Source: Clostridiales bacterium UBA7011
GTDB lineage: Bacteria; Bacillota; Clostridia; Oscillospirales; Butyricicoccaceae
NCBI GenBank assembly: GCA_002449635.1
Contig: DJXF01000122.1
Span: 1 to 26,726 of the forward strand
DNA length: 26,726 nucleotides
Reading direction: 5' to 3'
A program made the translations under genes and the position numbers. The notes beneath the pieces are model-generated. The model searched no databases, was not told the origin of the DNA, and saw nothing but the letters and a program-made list of their open reading frames with translations. Shown here piece after piece: positions 1 to 7,439 of this stretch (the stretch's first letter is position 1; each line of letters opens with the position of its first letter).

Positions 1-6
1 CTATTC

Positions 7-1152
<1,146 letters not shown>

Positions 1153-1453
1153 ACCAGTAAACCTCCCAAAAAAATAAATTCCAAATATCATTACAAATGC
1201 GACATTCGGCAGATCTGACTTCGCGCCAAAGCCGCACTGCAACTCGTGGAACGTGGGTTAATTGTATATACACACATGTATACGATAAATATTATATTCA
1301 TTCCCATGGGTTTGTCAAGAATTTCACCCACCAAATTTGTGAAAAAGATTCAATTTTCTCACAATCTACCCATTATTTTTCATAGTTATTGACGGTCTGT
1401 GATTTTTTTGACAAATCATTCGGTCAAAATATACAAAGAGTGTTCACTGCGTG
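1153..1453. other. intergenic region with several dyads upstream of the acyl-CoA dehydrogenase gene
   Basis: No gene is supported in this gap. Besides the promoter it holds three inverted repeats. GTATATACACACATGTATAC at 1264-1283 pairs at 6 of 10 positions and lies on the expected transcription start. TTGTGA and TCACAA at 1337-1364 are separated by 16 bp and lie upstream of the -35. TTTGAC and GTCAAA at 1407-1428 are separated by 10 bp. They are reasonable operator candidates, but no named regulator fits. Confidence 0.4.
1291..1318 (-). promoter_or_regulatory. sigma-A-type promoter of the acyl-CoA dehydrogenase gene
   Basis: On the minus strand a perfect -35 TTGACA (1313-1318) and a perfect -10 TATAAT (1291-1296) are separated by 16 bp. 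The spacer holds the 8-bp palindrome CCCATGGG. Transcription would start near 1284, giving a leader of about 130 nt before the ATG at 1152. Confidence 0.75.
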
Positions 1454-1490
1454 CAAAAACGCGGCGGGGCACGCATTTCACGCACCCCGC
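1454..1490 (-). terminator. intrinsic terminator of nadE
   Basis: Read on the minus strand just after the nadE stop, arms 1481-1490 and 1464-1473 form a GC-rich stem of ten pairs (two are G-T). A seven-base loop separates them, and CGCGTTTTT follows (T-run complementary to 1455-1459). Confidence 0.8.
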
Positions 1491-1513
1491 GGGAGTCCTG
1501 TCATTTTTCGGTT

Positions 1514-3424
1514 TTACAGATTTTCGCACTGCTGCAGCCAGAGCGCGCTGACCGCATCCGACGGCATGCGCCAGTCCCCGCGCGGGGACAGCGTGACCGT
1601 ACCGACCTTCGGGCCGTCCGGCAGGCAGGAACGCTTGAACTGCTGGATAAAGAAGCGGCGGACAAAGGTCGTCAGCCATTTCTTGATGGTCGCGTCGTCA
1701 TATGTGCCCGCAAAGGCGACCTGTGCCATGCGGAAAATTTTGCGCGGCTCCGTGCCGAAGCGCACCAGATGGAACAGGAAGAAATCGTGGAGCTCATAGG
1801 GACCGACCAGCTCCTCCGTCTTCTGCGAGATCTCGCCGTCCTTGGGCGGCAGCAGCTCGGGGGAAACCGGTGTATCCAGCACGTCGCGCAGCACACGGCC
1901 GGTTTCGCCGCCCGCACGCTCGGCCTCGTATGCCGTCAGATAGCGCACCAGCGTCTTCGGAATCGAGCTGTTCACGCCGTACATCGACATGTGGTCACCG
2001 TTGTAGGTCGCCCAGCCGAGCGCCAGCTCGGACAGATCACCGGTGCCGATGACCATTCCGCCCGTCTTGTTTGCCAGATCCATCAGCACCTGTGTGCGCT
2101 CGCGCGCCTGACCGTTTTCAAACGTGACGCTGTGGTCGTCCATATCGTGTCCGATATCCGCAAAGTGCTGGCGCACCGAATCGCCGATTTCAATCGTGCG
2201 GCAGGACGTACCGTACGCCGCCGCAAGCGTCAGGGCGTTATTTTTCGTGCGGCTCGTCGTGCCAAAGCACGGCATCGTGACCGCAATGATGTCCTTCCGG
2301 TCGCGTCCGAGCAGGTCGAACGCATGTACCGTCACAATGAGTGCGAGTGCGGAATCCAGTCCGCCGGACAGACCGACGACAGCGGTCTTGGCATGTGCAT
2401 GGCGCACGCGGGTGGCCAGACCGGTCGCCTGCAGCGACAGAATCTCCTCACAGCGGGCAGCCAGATCCGTCTTGTCCGCCGGCACGAACGGTGTCGGTGT
2501 GATCGGACGTGTGAGCGCGGTATCGCGCAGCTCCATGTCAAATTCGACGCCCGTCACGCCATAATACTCCGATGTGCGGAAGGTATTCTGCCGGCGGCGT
2601 TCATACTCCAGCCGTCTGACGTCAATATCCGAGATCGTCAGGCCGGTTTCAAAGCGCGGCGACTGTGCGAGCAGCGCACCGTTTTCCGCGATGAGGTTGT
2701 GACCGGCAAACACAAGATCGGTGGTCGATTCGCCCTGTCCGGCATCGCAGTAGACATAGCCGCACAGGCAGCGGCCCGACTGCATGCGAACCAGATCGCG
2801 GCGGTAGGACGCCTTTCCGATGATTTCATCCGAGGCGGACAGATTAAAAATAATTGTCGCGCCCGCCCGCGCCAGCTCGCCGGACGGCGGATTGGAAACC
2901 CACAGGTCCTCACAGATTTCCGCAGAAACAGCAAGTTCCGGCAGATCCTTGCAGCGGAAAACCAGCTTCGCGCTGATCCAGAAATTCTGCTCGCCCCAGG
3001 CAACATGTTCGTCCATGTCCTCCGGCGCCGCGGTAAAATGACGCAGCTCATAAAATTCCGTATAATTCGGAATGTTCCGCTTGGGAATCATGCCGAGAAT
3101 TTTGCCCTTGTGCAGGAAGGCGGCAGCATTGTACAGAGAACCGCGGAGCCGCACCGGCAGACCGATGAGAATCAGCATGTCCATCTCCGCTGTCTCCCGC
3201 GCAATGCGCAGCAGCTGCTGCTTTGCGCCGTCGAGCAAAACATCGTGCAGGAACAAATCCCCGCAGGTATAGCCCGTCAGGCACAGCTCCGGAAAGCCGA
3301 TGACCCGTACGCCCTTTTCATTTGCCTCGCGGCACAGCGCGAGAATATTGTCCGCATTGAATGCGCAGTCCGCCACGTGGATTTCCGGCGTGGCCGCCGC
3401 GACCTTGATAAATCCATCTTTCAT
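1514..3424 (-). CDS. nadE: glutamine-dependent NAD(+) synthetase
   Basis: 636-residue cytoplasmic enzyme making NAD+ from nicotinate adenine dinucleotide, ATP and glutamine, the last step of NAD synthesis. The N-terminal nitrilase-type glutaminase domain (about 1-300) shows the Glu-Lys-Cys triad: E46 in FPELC, K115 in IPKRN and C171 in AEICEDLW. The C-terminal synthetase domain carries the ATP-pyrophosphatase loop SGGLDS at 353-358. The two-domain length fits the long glutamine-dependent class, so ammonia is made in cis. The start is ATG at 3424 with GAGGTG about nine bases upstream; a GTG ten bases further out at 3436 is possible but puts the ribosome site on the start itself. It is a single-gene unit with its own promoter and terminator. 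Confidence 0.95.
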   Translation of the reverse strand: MKDGFIKVAAATPEIHVADCAFNADNILALCREANEKGVRVIGFPELCLTGYTCGDLFLHDVLLDGAKQQLLRIARETAEMDMLILIGLPVRLRGSLYNAAAFLHKGKILGMIPKRNIPNYTEFYELRHFTAAPEDMDEHVAWGEQNFWISAKLVFRCKDLPELAVSAEICEDLWVSNPPSGELARAGATIIFNLSASDEIIGKASYRRDLVRMQSGRCLCGYVYCDAGQGESTTDLVFAGHNLIAENGALLAQSPRFETGLTISDIDVRRLEYERRRQNTFRTSEYYGVTGVEFDMELRDTALTRPITPTPFVPADKTDLAARCEEILSLQATGLATRVRHAHAKTAVVGLSGGLDSALALIVTVHAFDLLGRDRKDIIAVTMPCFGTTSRTKNNALTLAAAYGTSCRTIEIGDSVRQHFADIGHDMDDHSVTFENGQARERTQVLMDLANKTGGMVIGTGDLSELALGWATYNGDHMSMYGVNSSIPKTLVRYLTAYEAERAGGETGRVLRDVLDTPVSPELLPPKDGEISQKTEELVGPYELHDFFLFHLVRFGTEPRKIFRMAQVAFAGTYDDATIKKWLTTFVRRFFIQQFKRSCLPDGPKVGTVTLSPRGDWRMPSDAVSALWLQQCENL

Positions 3425-3462
3425 AGTCGTATGCACCTCAGGACTTTTTTGTTGATGCTCTT

Positions 3463-3491
3463 ATTATACCCCAGATACGCGCGCTTGAAAA
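3463..3491 (-). promoter_or_regulatory. predicted nadE promoter
   Basis: Minus strand: a perfect TATAAT -10 (3463-3468) is preceded after exactly 17 bp by TTTTCA (3486-3491) as a moderate -35. It lies about 40 bp before the nadE start. Confidence 0.6.
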
Positions 3492-3579
3492 TATGCAATT
3501 ACACGCAAACCTTGCGCATTTCTGCGGTTTTCTCCGCCGGTCACACAGAATCTCCTGCTCCCTCCGCATACAGGAGGAA

Positions 3580-3603
3580 CCGCCGCTGCGCGGCGGCTTT
3601 TTC
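3580..3603 (+). terminator. orphan terminator-like hairpin
   Basis: CCGCCGC and GCGGCGG form a perfect 7-bp stem with a three-base loop (3580-3596), followed by CTTTTTC on the plus strand. No plus-strand gene precedes it, so the transcript it would end is unknown. A small RNA starting in 3450-3560 is possible, but I find no good plus-strand promoter. Confidence 0.5.
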
Positions 3604-3708
3604 GCACAAAACCGGCACGCTTCATTCCTATCAGGATAAATACGTTTCATGTATACCAATAGTAATATTTAGATTGCGGCCCGCACTCTTTTTATTCACC
3701 GGCTGTGG

Positions 3709-3743
3709 AAAAAAACAGGGATGCGCGCAATGGCACATCCCTG
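3709..3743 (-). terminator. intrinsic terminator of the polysaccharide deacetylase gene
   Basis: On the minus strand CAGGGATGTGC (3733-3743) pairs with GCGCATCCCTG (3716-3726), one pair being G-T, and is followed by seven T residues (complement of 3709-3715). It lies 14 bp after the stop codon. Confidence 0.88.
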
Positions 3744-3756
3744 CAAATGATCTGCG

Positions 3757-5205
3757 TTATTCGCTTTCTGCTTCGCTGTCCGTCTGGTCGTCCATGTCGT
3801 CCGTATCGCTGTCGGAGGAGTCGGAAACCTCCGGCATATCGGGCGGTGTATTTTCGTTCACTTCAAAGTGAACCGGGCGGGTAGACGCTGTGATGGGCAG
3901 CATGTCGATGCCTGCGGCCTTCAGCTTGTCGATAATCGGACCGAGGGCCTGTACCGTCGTCTCCTTGCCATAGGTATCGTGCATCAGCAGAATCGCGTCG
4001 TTGCGCGAGCTCTGTGTCACCTCGGATACGGCGTAATCGACCATCTGATCGACGGTATAATTGCCGTTTTCCGCGTCGTGATCGTATGCATTCCAGTCAT
4101 AGTATTCAAAGCCGCGGCGCGTCATCTCGCCCACAATCGCATCATAGGTGTTGTGGCGTTTCATGACTGCATTGTTGCTGCCGCCCGGGAAACGGAAGCC
4201 CTGCACCCGGTAGCCGGTCAGCTCGTAAATCCGGTCATAGGCAGCTGCAAAGTCCTTCAGATAGTCCTCCGGCGTCGCATACAGCTTGGCGTATTCGTGT
4301 ACGTTGGCATGGATGCACAGCGTGTGTCCTTCGTCAACCATGCGCTTGATCAATGCCTCGTTGCCGTCAATCGAGCTCGTGACGACAAAGAAGGTTCCCT
4401 TTACGCCCTTTTCCTTGAGCACATCGAGGACGCCCGGCGTATTGGTCGAGGACGGGCCGTCATCAAAGGTCAGGTAGCATACCTTTTTCTCGCTCTCCTT
4501 GTTGGGCGCGCTGACCGCGTCGGCATACATGCCCGGGTACTCGCGCGCATAGGCGGGCAGGGAGGTGTCATCCTTGATCTTCAGATACTGCTCGGATTCC
4601 TGCTGGCTGGCAGGACGGGTATCCTCCTGCGGCTTCTGTACGGTGTCATCTCCGGAAACCGACTGTGCCGGTGCCGAACCGGCCGGCTGTTCCGTCTTGT
4701 TTTTGCCCCCGCTGATCGCTTTGCAGGCGGATACGACAACAACAACAGCGATCAGCAGAACAGCTGCCAGCAAGCCGACGCGTCTCATGTGTCTCTTGTG
4801 GCGGCGTGCCTCGCGTTCCTTCCGCTTCTTTGCGGAGGTTTTGCCTTTCTTTGCAGATTTGCCCAGCTGCACGGTGGCGGCGGGCTGCTCCGGATGGCGG
4901 CGCTTTGCCTGCTCATCGAGAATTTTCTCCCGCTGCGCCTGCTCCTGATCCGCCAGCCTGTCTGCCTCCTGTTCCGCTGCGGCAGCGGCCGCTTCCCCAG
5001 CAGCCTCCGGCACTTCCTGCTCGGCGGATTCCATCGGTTCCTGCTCCGGCAGGTCGTTTTCAGGCGCTGCCGCCGTCTCGGCGGGTTCATCTGCCGCTGT
5101 TTCCTGCGGCTGCTCGGACTCTATTTCCCTCATTACGCGCTTCAGATCTTCCAGATCACTTTTTGCTCTCTCGCGCTTTTCCTGCGGGTCAAATTCATGA
5201 TCCAT
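3757..5205 (-). CDS. membrane-anchored polysaccharide deacetylase (NodB homology domain)
   Basis: 482-residue protein of the carbohydrate esterase 4 family, which removes acetyl groups from N-acetylated sugars of peptidoglycan or other glycans. Residues 1-140 are a Glu/Ala/Gln-rich, probably cytoplasmic segment ending in a Lys/Arg-rich stretch. Residues 143-159 form one hydrophobic membrane segment, so the catalytic part should lie outside. NodB motifs appear in order: TFDDG (246-250), the metal-binding HANVH (299-303), RFPGG (338-342), DWNAYDHD (370-377) and LLMHD (406-410). The C-terminal 25 residues are Asp/Ser-rich. The start ATG at 5205 follows GGAGAGGAG. It has its own promoter and terminator. 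Substrate is inference; peptidoglycan N-acetylglucosamine is the usual one in Firmicutes. Confidence 0.92.
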   Translation of the reverse strand: MDHEFDPQEKRERAKSDLEDLKRVMREIESEQPQETAADEPAETAAAPENDLPEQEPMESAEQEVPEAAGEAAAAAAEQEADRLADQEQAQREKILDEQAKRRHPEQPAATVQLGKSAKKGKTSAKKRKEREARRHKRHMRRVGLLAAVLLIAVVVVVSACKAISGGKNKTEQPAGSAPAQSVSGDDTVQKPQEDTRPASQQESEQYLKIKDDTSLPAYAREYPGMYADAVSAPNKESEKKVCYLTFDDGPSSTNTPGVLDVLKEKGVKGTFFVVTSSIDGNEALIKRMVDEGHTLCIHANVHEYAKLYATPEDYLKDFAAAYDRIYELTGYRVQGFRFPGGSNNAVMKRHNTYDAIVGEMTRRGFEYYDWNAYDHDAENGNYTVDQMVDYAVSEVTQSSRNDAILLMHDTYGKETTVQALGPIIDKLKAAGIDMLPITASTRPVHFEVNENTPPDMPEVSDSSDSDTDDMDDQTDSEAESE

Positions 5206-5566
5206 TATGATCGCTCCTCTCCATATTTCTTATTTTCAAGCGGAAGCCATTCATTTTTTGCCGGATTGCAATGTTCCGGTTTAATCGTGTCTATTATAGC
5301 CAATCATGTCATGAAAAACAATAAAATCCGACAAATTTTCCCTGAATTTCTATAATAATCGGAAACAAAGCGCGTTCAGCCGCCTGCTCTGTTTCTTCTG
5401 ACACGCGTTTTCCCCGGTTTTTCTGATTTTGTGCGCCGGGAATTTTTCTTTACATTGGCCTGCTCCCGTGATACGATGACGATATCGGCGGACAACATCG
5501 TCCTGTATTGTATATTCGTATTTTTCAAAAATAATTATACTTTTTGTATAGAAAGGTGGTATGGAT
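5206..5566. other. divergent intergenic region
   Basis: 361 bp between two divergent genes. It contains the deacetylase promoter. On the plus-strand side is a very AT-rich stretch at 5500-5550 with a TATACT -10-like element at 5536-5541 but no good -35, and the AAAGGTGG ribosome site at 5552-5559. A loose inverted repeat around 5413-5446 (CCCGG and CCGGG arms with T-rich flank) has a long loop and is weak. No gene is supported. Confidence 0.45.
5293..5321 (-). promoter_or_regulatory. predicted promoter of the deacetylase gene
   Basis: Minus strand: TTGTTT (5316-5321), 17 bp, TATAAT (5293-5298). It lies about 88 bp before the start codon. Confidence 0.65.
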
Positions 5567-6034
5567 ATGGAATTCAACAACACAACACTCTCCGCACAGG
5601 AGCAGGAACTGAGCTTTTCCTCTTTTTCGCGCGCGGACGCGCTTCGGCTGGGTGCACTCATCAACGAGGAATCGGCGGGCTATCCTGCGCCGGTGGCAAC
5701 CGAAATCGTCATCAACGGTCTGGTGGTTTACCGGTATTTTCAGGACGGCGCACTGCCGGACAGTGAGCTGTGGCTCGAGCGCAAGCGCAACGCTGTGGAA
5801 CTGATGCAGATGGGCTCCCTGCGCTTCGGCTGCTGGCTGGAGGAAAACGGAGAAACACTGGAGAGCCGCAAGCTGAATGCGGACGACTTTGCGCCGGGCG
5901 GCGGCGGTATGCCGATCATTCTCAAGGGCACCGGTGTCATCGGTTCGGTCTGTGTCTCCGGCGAACCCGATCATCTCGACGATCACGCGATTGTCACCCA
6001 TGCCATGCGCCGCCTGCTGGCAGAGAAAGGATAA
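5567..6034 (+). CDS. UPF0303 / heme-degrading-domain (GlcG/HbpS-like) protein
   Basis: 155-residue soluble protein with no signal peptide. The central NAVELMQMGS segment and the C-terminal GVIGSVCVSGEPDHLDDHAIVTHAMRRLL resemble the UPF0303 family, now usually annotated as heme-degrading-domain proteins of the GlcG/HbpS fold. The GEPDHLDDHAIV stretch is the family's typical C-terminal motif. Two ATGs lie six bases apart, 5561 and 5567. The second is preferred because AAAGGTGG (5552-5559) then has normal seven-base spacing. It is first in a plus-strand block that runs against the orientation of the rest of this arm, and it has its own terminator. Biochemical role is uncertain; heme binding cannot be read from the sequence. 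Confidence 0.8.
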   Translation: MEFNNTTLSAQEQELSFSSFSRADALRLGALINEESAGYPAPVATEIVINGLVVYRYFQDGALPDSELWLERKRNAVELMQMGSLRFGCWLEENGETLESRKLNADDFAPGGGGMPIILKGTGVIGSVCVSGEPDHLDDHAIVTHAMRRLLAEKG

Positions 6035-6045
6035 CACATTCTCAG

Positions 6046-6081
6046 ACTCCCGCTTTTCGCTCGGAACGGCGGGAGTTTTTC
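6046..6081 (+). terminator. intrinsic terminator of the UPF0303 gene
   Basis: ACTCCCGC (6046-6053) pairs perfectly with GCGGGAGT (6069-6076) and is followed by TTTTTCT. Confidence 0.88.
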
Positions 6082-6102
6082 TCTGTTCCGGCGGATCGGC
6101 AG

Positions 6103-6131
6103 TTGATTCCTGTCTGCGCAACAGCTATAAT
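6103..6131 (+). promoter_or_regulatory. predicted promoter of the lipoprotein gene
   Basis: TTGATT (6103-6108), 17 bp, TATAAT (6126-6131). It lies about 78 bp before the ATG at 6209 and directly after the upstream terminator, so the lipoprotein gene is its own unit. Confidence 0.75.
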
Positions 6132-6208
6132 GAAAATCGGTATCGCGGAACTCCTGAACTTTTTTCCGCGCCGATATCTCTTCAACCCGACAACAAAAAG
6201 GAGAAGCC

Positions 6209-6895
6209 ATGAACAAAAAAATCCTGTCCCTTGTCACGGCGTGTGTGCTGTCACTCGGGCTGCTGTGTGCCTGCGGAGCCGCCGCACAGCCGGAGCAGAC
6301 CGCCAAAACCGTCACGCCGGATGTCCCCGTTACCGGAACATGGACCATTCCGGGCGGCTCGTCCGTCGAATACCGCGCGGACGGCACCTATACCGATTTT
6401 TCCAAAAAGAATCGCACCGGCACCTATACCTTCCTCGATGAAATGAAGGGCTTTCGCCTGGCGAAGCTGTTCGATCAGCTTGAATATGTCGTCTGCACGT
6501 CGGACAAAGGCAAAAAAGCCGCAACCGGTGCCGTCCTGCAGGACCTCATGATTGTCTATTCCGAGCTGGACAACAAGGAGCTGTATTATGTGCGCGGCGG
6601 CCGCACAGCCGTCGATTCCGCCGATCTGATCGGCACATGGATTGATGTCTATGACAACGAATCAAAAATGGAATTTACCGCAGACGGCAAGCTGAATGCT
6701 TTTGATAAAACCTCCGCCTATACGCTCGGCGAGGAAAAAGACTGCGGCAGCAGCATCACCGTCACCGACGGAGACAATCAGGCCGTCTATGCCGTCTTGA
6801 CCTACGGGGATTACCTGTTCCTCGTGCGAAAGGATCCCTCCAAGCTGTATCTGCTGGTCAAGGAATCCGTCGTAAAAAATGCCATGTCTCAATAA
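6209..6895 (+). CDS. secreted lipoprotein with a duplicated GTW module
   Basis: 228 residues. A lipoprotein signal peptide (Lys-rich start, hydrophobic core, LCAC with C22 as the lipidated residue) predicts anchoring on the outer face of the membrane. The mature part contains two copies of one module. Each starts with GTW (43-45 and 142-144) and continues with a beta-strand pattern: VEYRADGTYTDFSKKNRTG at 53-71 and MEFTADGKLNAFDKTSAYTL at 154-173. This looks like a lipocalin-like or similar small beta-barrel repeat, but I cannot assign a named family or ligand. The start follows AAGGAGAAGCC. It has its own promoter and strong terminator. The next gene starts 142 bp later. Confidence 0.85.
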   Translation: MNKKILSLVTACVLSLGLLCACGAAAQPEQTAKTVTPDVPVTGTWTIPGGSSVEYRADGTYTDFSKKNRTGTYTFLDEMKGFRLAKLFDQLEYVVCTSDKGKKAATGAVLQDLMIVYSELDNKELYYVRGGRTAVDSADLIGTWIDVYDNESKMEFTADGKLNAFDKTSAYTLGEEKDCGSSITVTDGDNQAVYAVLTYGDYLFLVRKDPSKLYLLVKESVVKNAMSQ

Positions 6896-6909
6896 ATTCC
6901 CGCTGACTG

Positions 6910-6942
6910 CGCCCCGAATCCATCTGATTCGGGGCGTTTTTT
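6910..6942 (+). terminator. intrinsic terminator of the lipoprotein gene
   Basis: CGCCCCGAATC (6910-6920) and GATTCGGGGCG (6926-6936) form a perfect 11-bp stem with a five-base loop, followed by six T residues (6937-6942). Confidence 0.95.
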
Positions 6943-7037
6943 GCATTCGCTGTGCCGACGCATTGTTCTTCTTCCCCTCTCCCGCGCATATATTGTTTCG
7001 TTCCCCGTGCGGGAGGAAAGGAGCGGAATTTTTTTCT

Positions 7038-7439
7038 ATGGCAACTGGAAGACTGATTGTTCAGACGCGGACAGCAGGCGGCGCAAGTCCGGTCATTGAC
7101 GCCGTAGTCACCGTCTACTGTACAAATGAGGATAGATCGCTTCGCACATGTGCGACAGAGCGCACCAATTTGAACGGCTCGACCGGCATTATTTCCCTGG
7201 ATGCGCCGTCCCTGGCGCAGTCGGATCCCAATCTGGTACCGCCGTTTGCGACCTACCGCGTCGATATCGATCACCCGAATTACCGTCCGGTCACCGTTCT
7301 CGACGTGACTCTTTTTTCCGGTATCACAACCTCTCTGCCCGTGCTCATGCTTCCTCTGGAAGCCGGCGGCGGCGGAGACCGCCGTGAAATCGTCATCAAC
7401 AGCACAGAAACCGGACCGTCCGGATCAGGGAGAGAATAA
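7038..7439 (+). CDS. small carboxypeptidase-regulatory-like (Ig-type beta-sandwich) protein
   Basis: 133 residues with no signal peptide or membrane segment. The pattern RLIVQTRTAGGASPVIDAVV, a variable loop, then YRVDIDHPNYRPVTVLDVTLF and a closing hydrophobic strand resembles carboxypeptidase-regulatory-like domains, where a seven-stranded sandwich mediates binding rather than catalysis. A Gly/Ser-rich tail (about 108-133) follows. The ATG at 7038 has GGAGGAAAGGAG upstream, but about 15 bases away and behind a T-rich stretch, which is unusually far. The stop codon abuts the next gene's ATG with no gap, so the two are translationally coupled and probably act together. The function is not known; surface or spore binding is inference from the neighbour. 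Confidence 0.72.
   Translation: MATGRLIVQTRTAGGASPVIDAVVTVYCTNEDRSLRTCATERTNLNGSTGIISLDAPSLAQSDPNLVPPFATYRVDIDHPNYRPVTVLDVTLFSGITTSLPVLMLPLEAGGGGDRREIVINSTETGPSGSGRE

Larger units (their letters stand above)
3425..3756. other. intergenic region between nadE and the deacetylase gene
   Basis: 332 bp without a convincing gene. It holds the nadE promoter, a plus-strand terminator-like hairpin at 3580-3603 and the deacetylase terminator at 3709-3743. A 73-codon minus-strand open frame at 3438-3659 is very Cys/Arg-rich and overlaps the nadE promoter, so I do not call it. Confidence 0.5.

Noticed and set aside
1337..1364. TTGTGA...TCACAA as a Rex or CRP-type operator
   Set aside because: The arms are separated by 16 bp, while Rex and CRP sites have much shorter spacing; kept only as an unnamed dyad.
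1451..3871. Open frame of 806 codons on the plus strand, antisense to nadE
   Set aside because: It is the mirror of a high-GC coding gene with strong codon bias, is Arg/His-rich, has no ribosome site and no family resemblance, and crosses the nadE promoter.
3868..5355. Open frame of 495 codons antisense to the polysaccharide deacetylase
   Set aside because: The minus-strand gene shows all NodB motifs; the antisense frame shows none and starts inside it.
5413..5446. Plus-strand terminator-like inverted repeat upstream of the UPF0303 gene
   Set aside because: Loop of about 17 bases, bulged stem and no plus-strand gene upstream.
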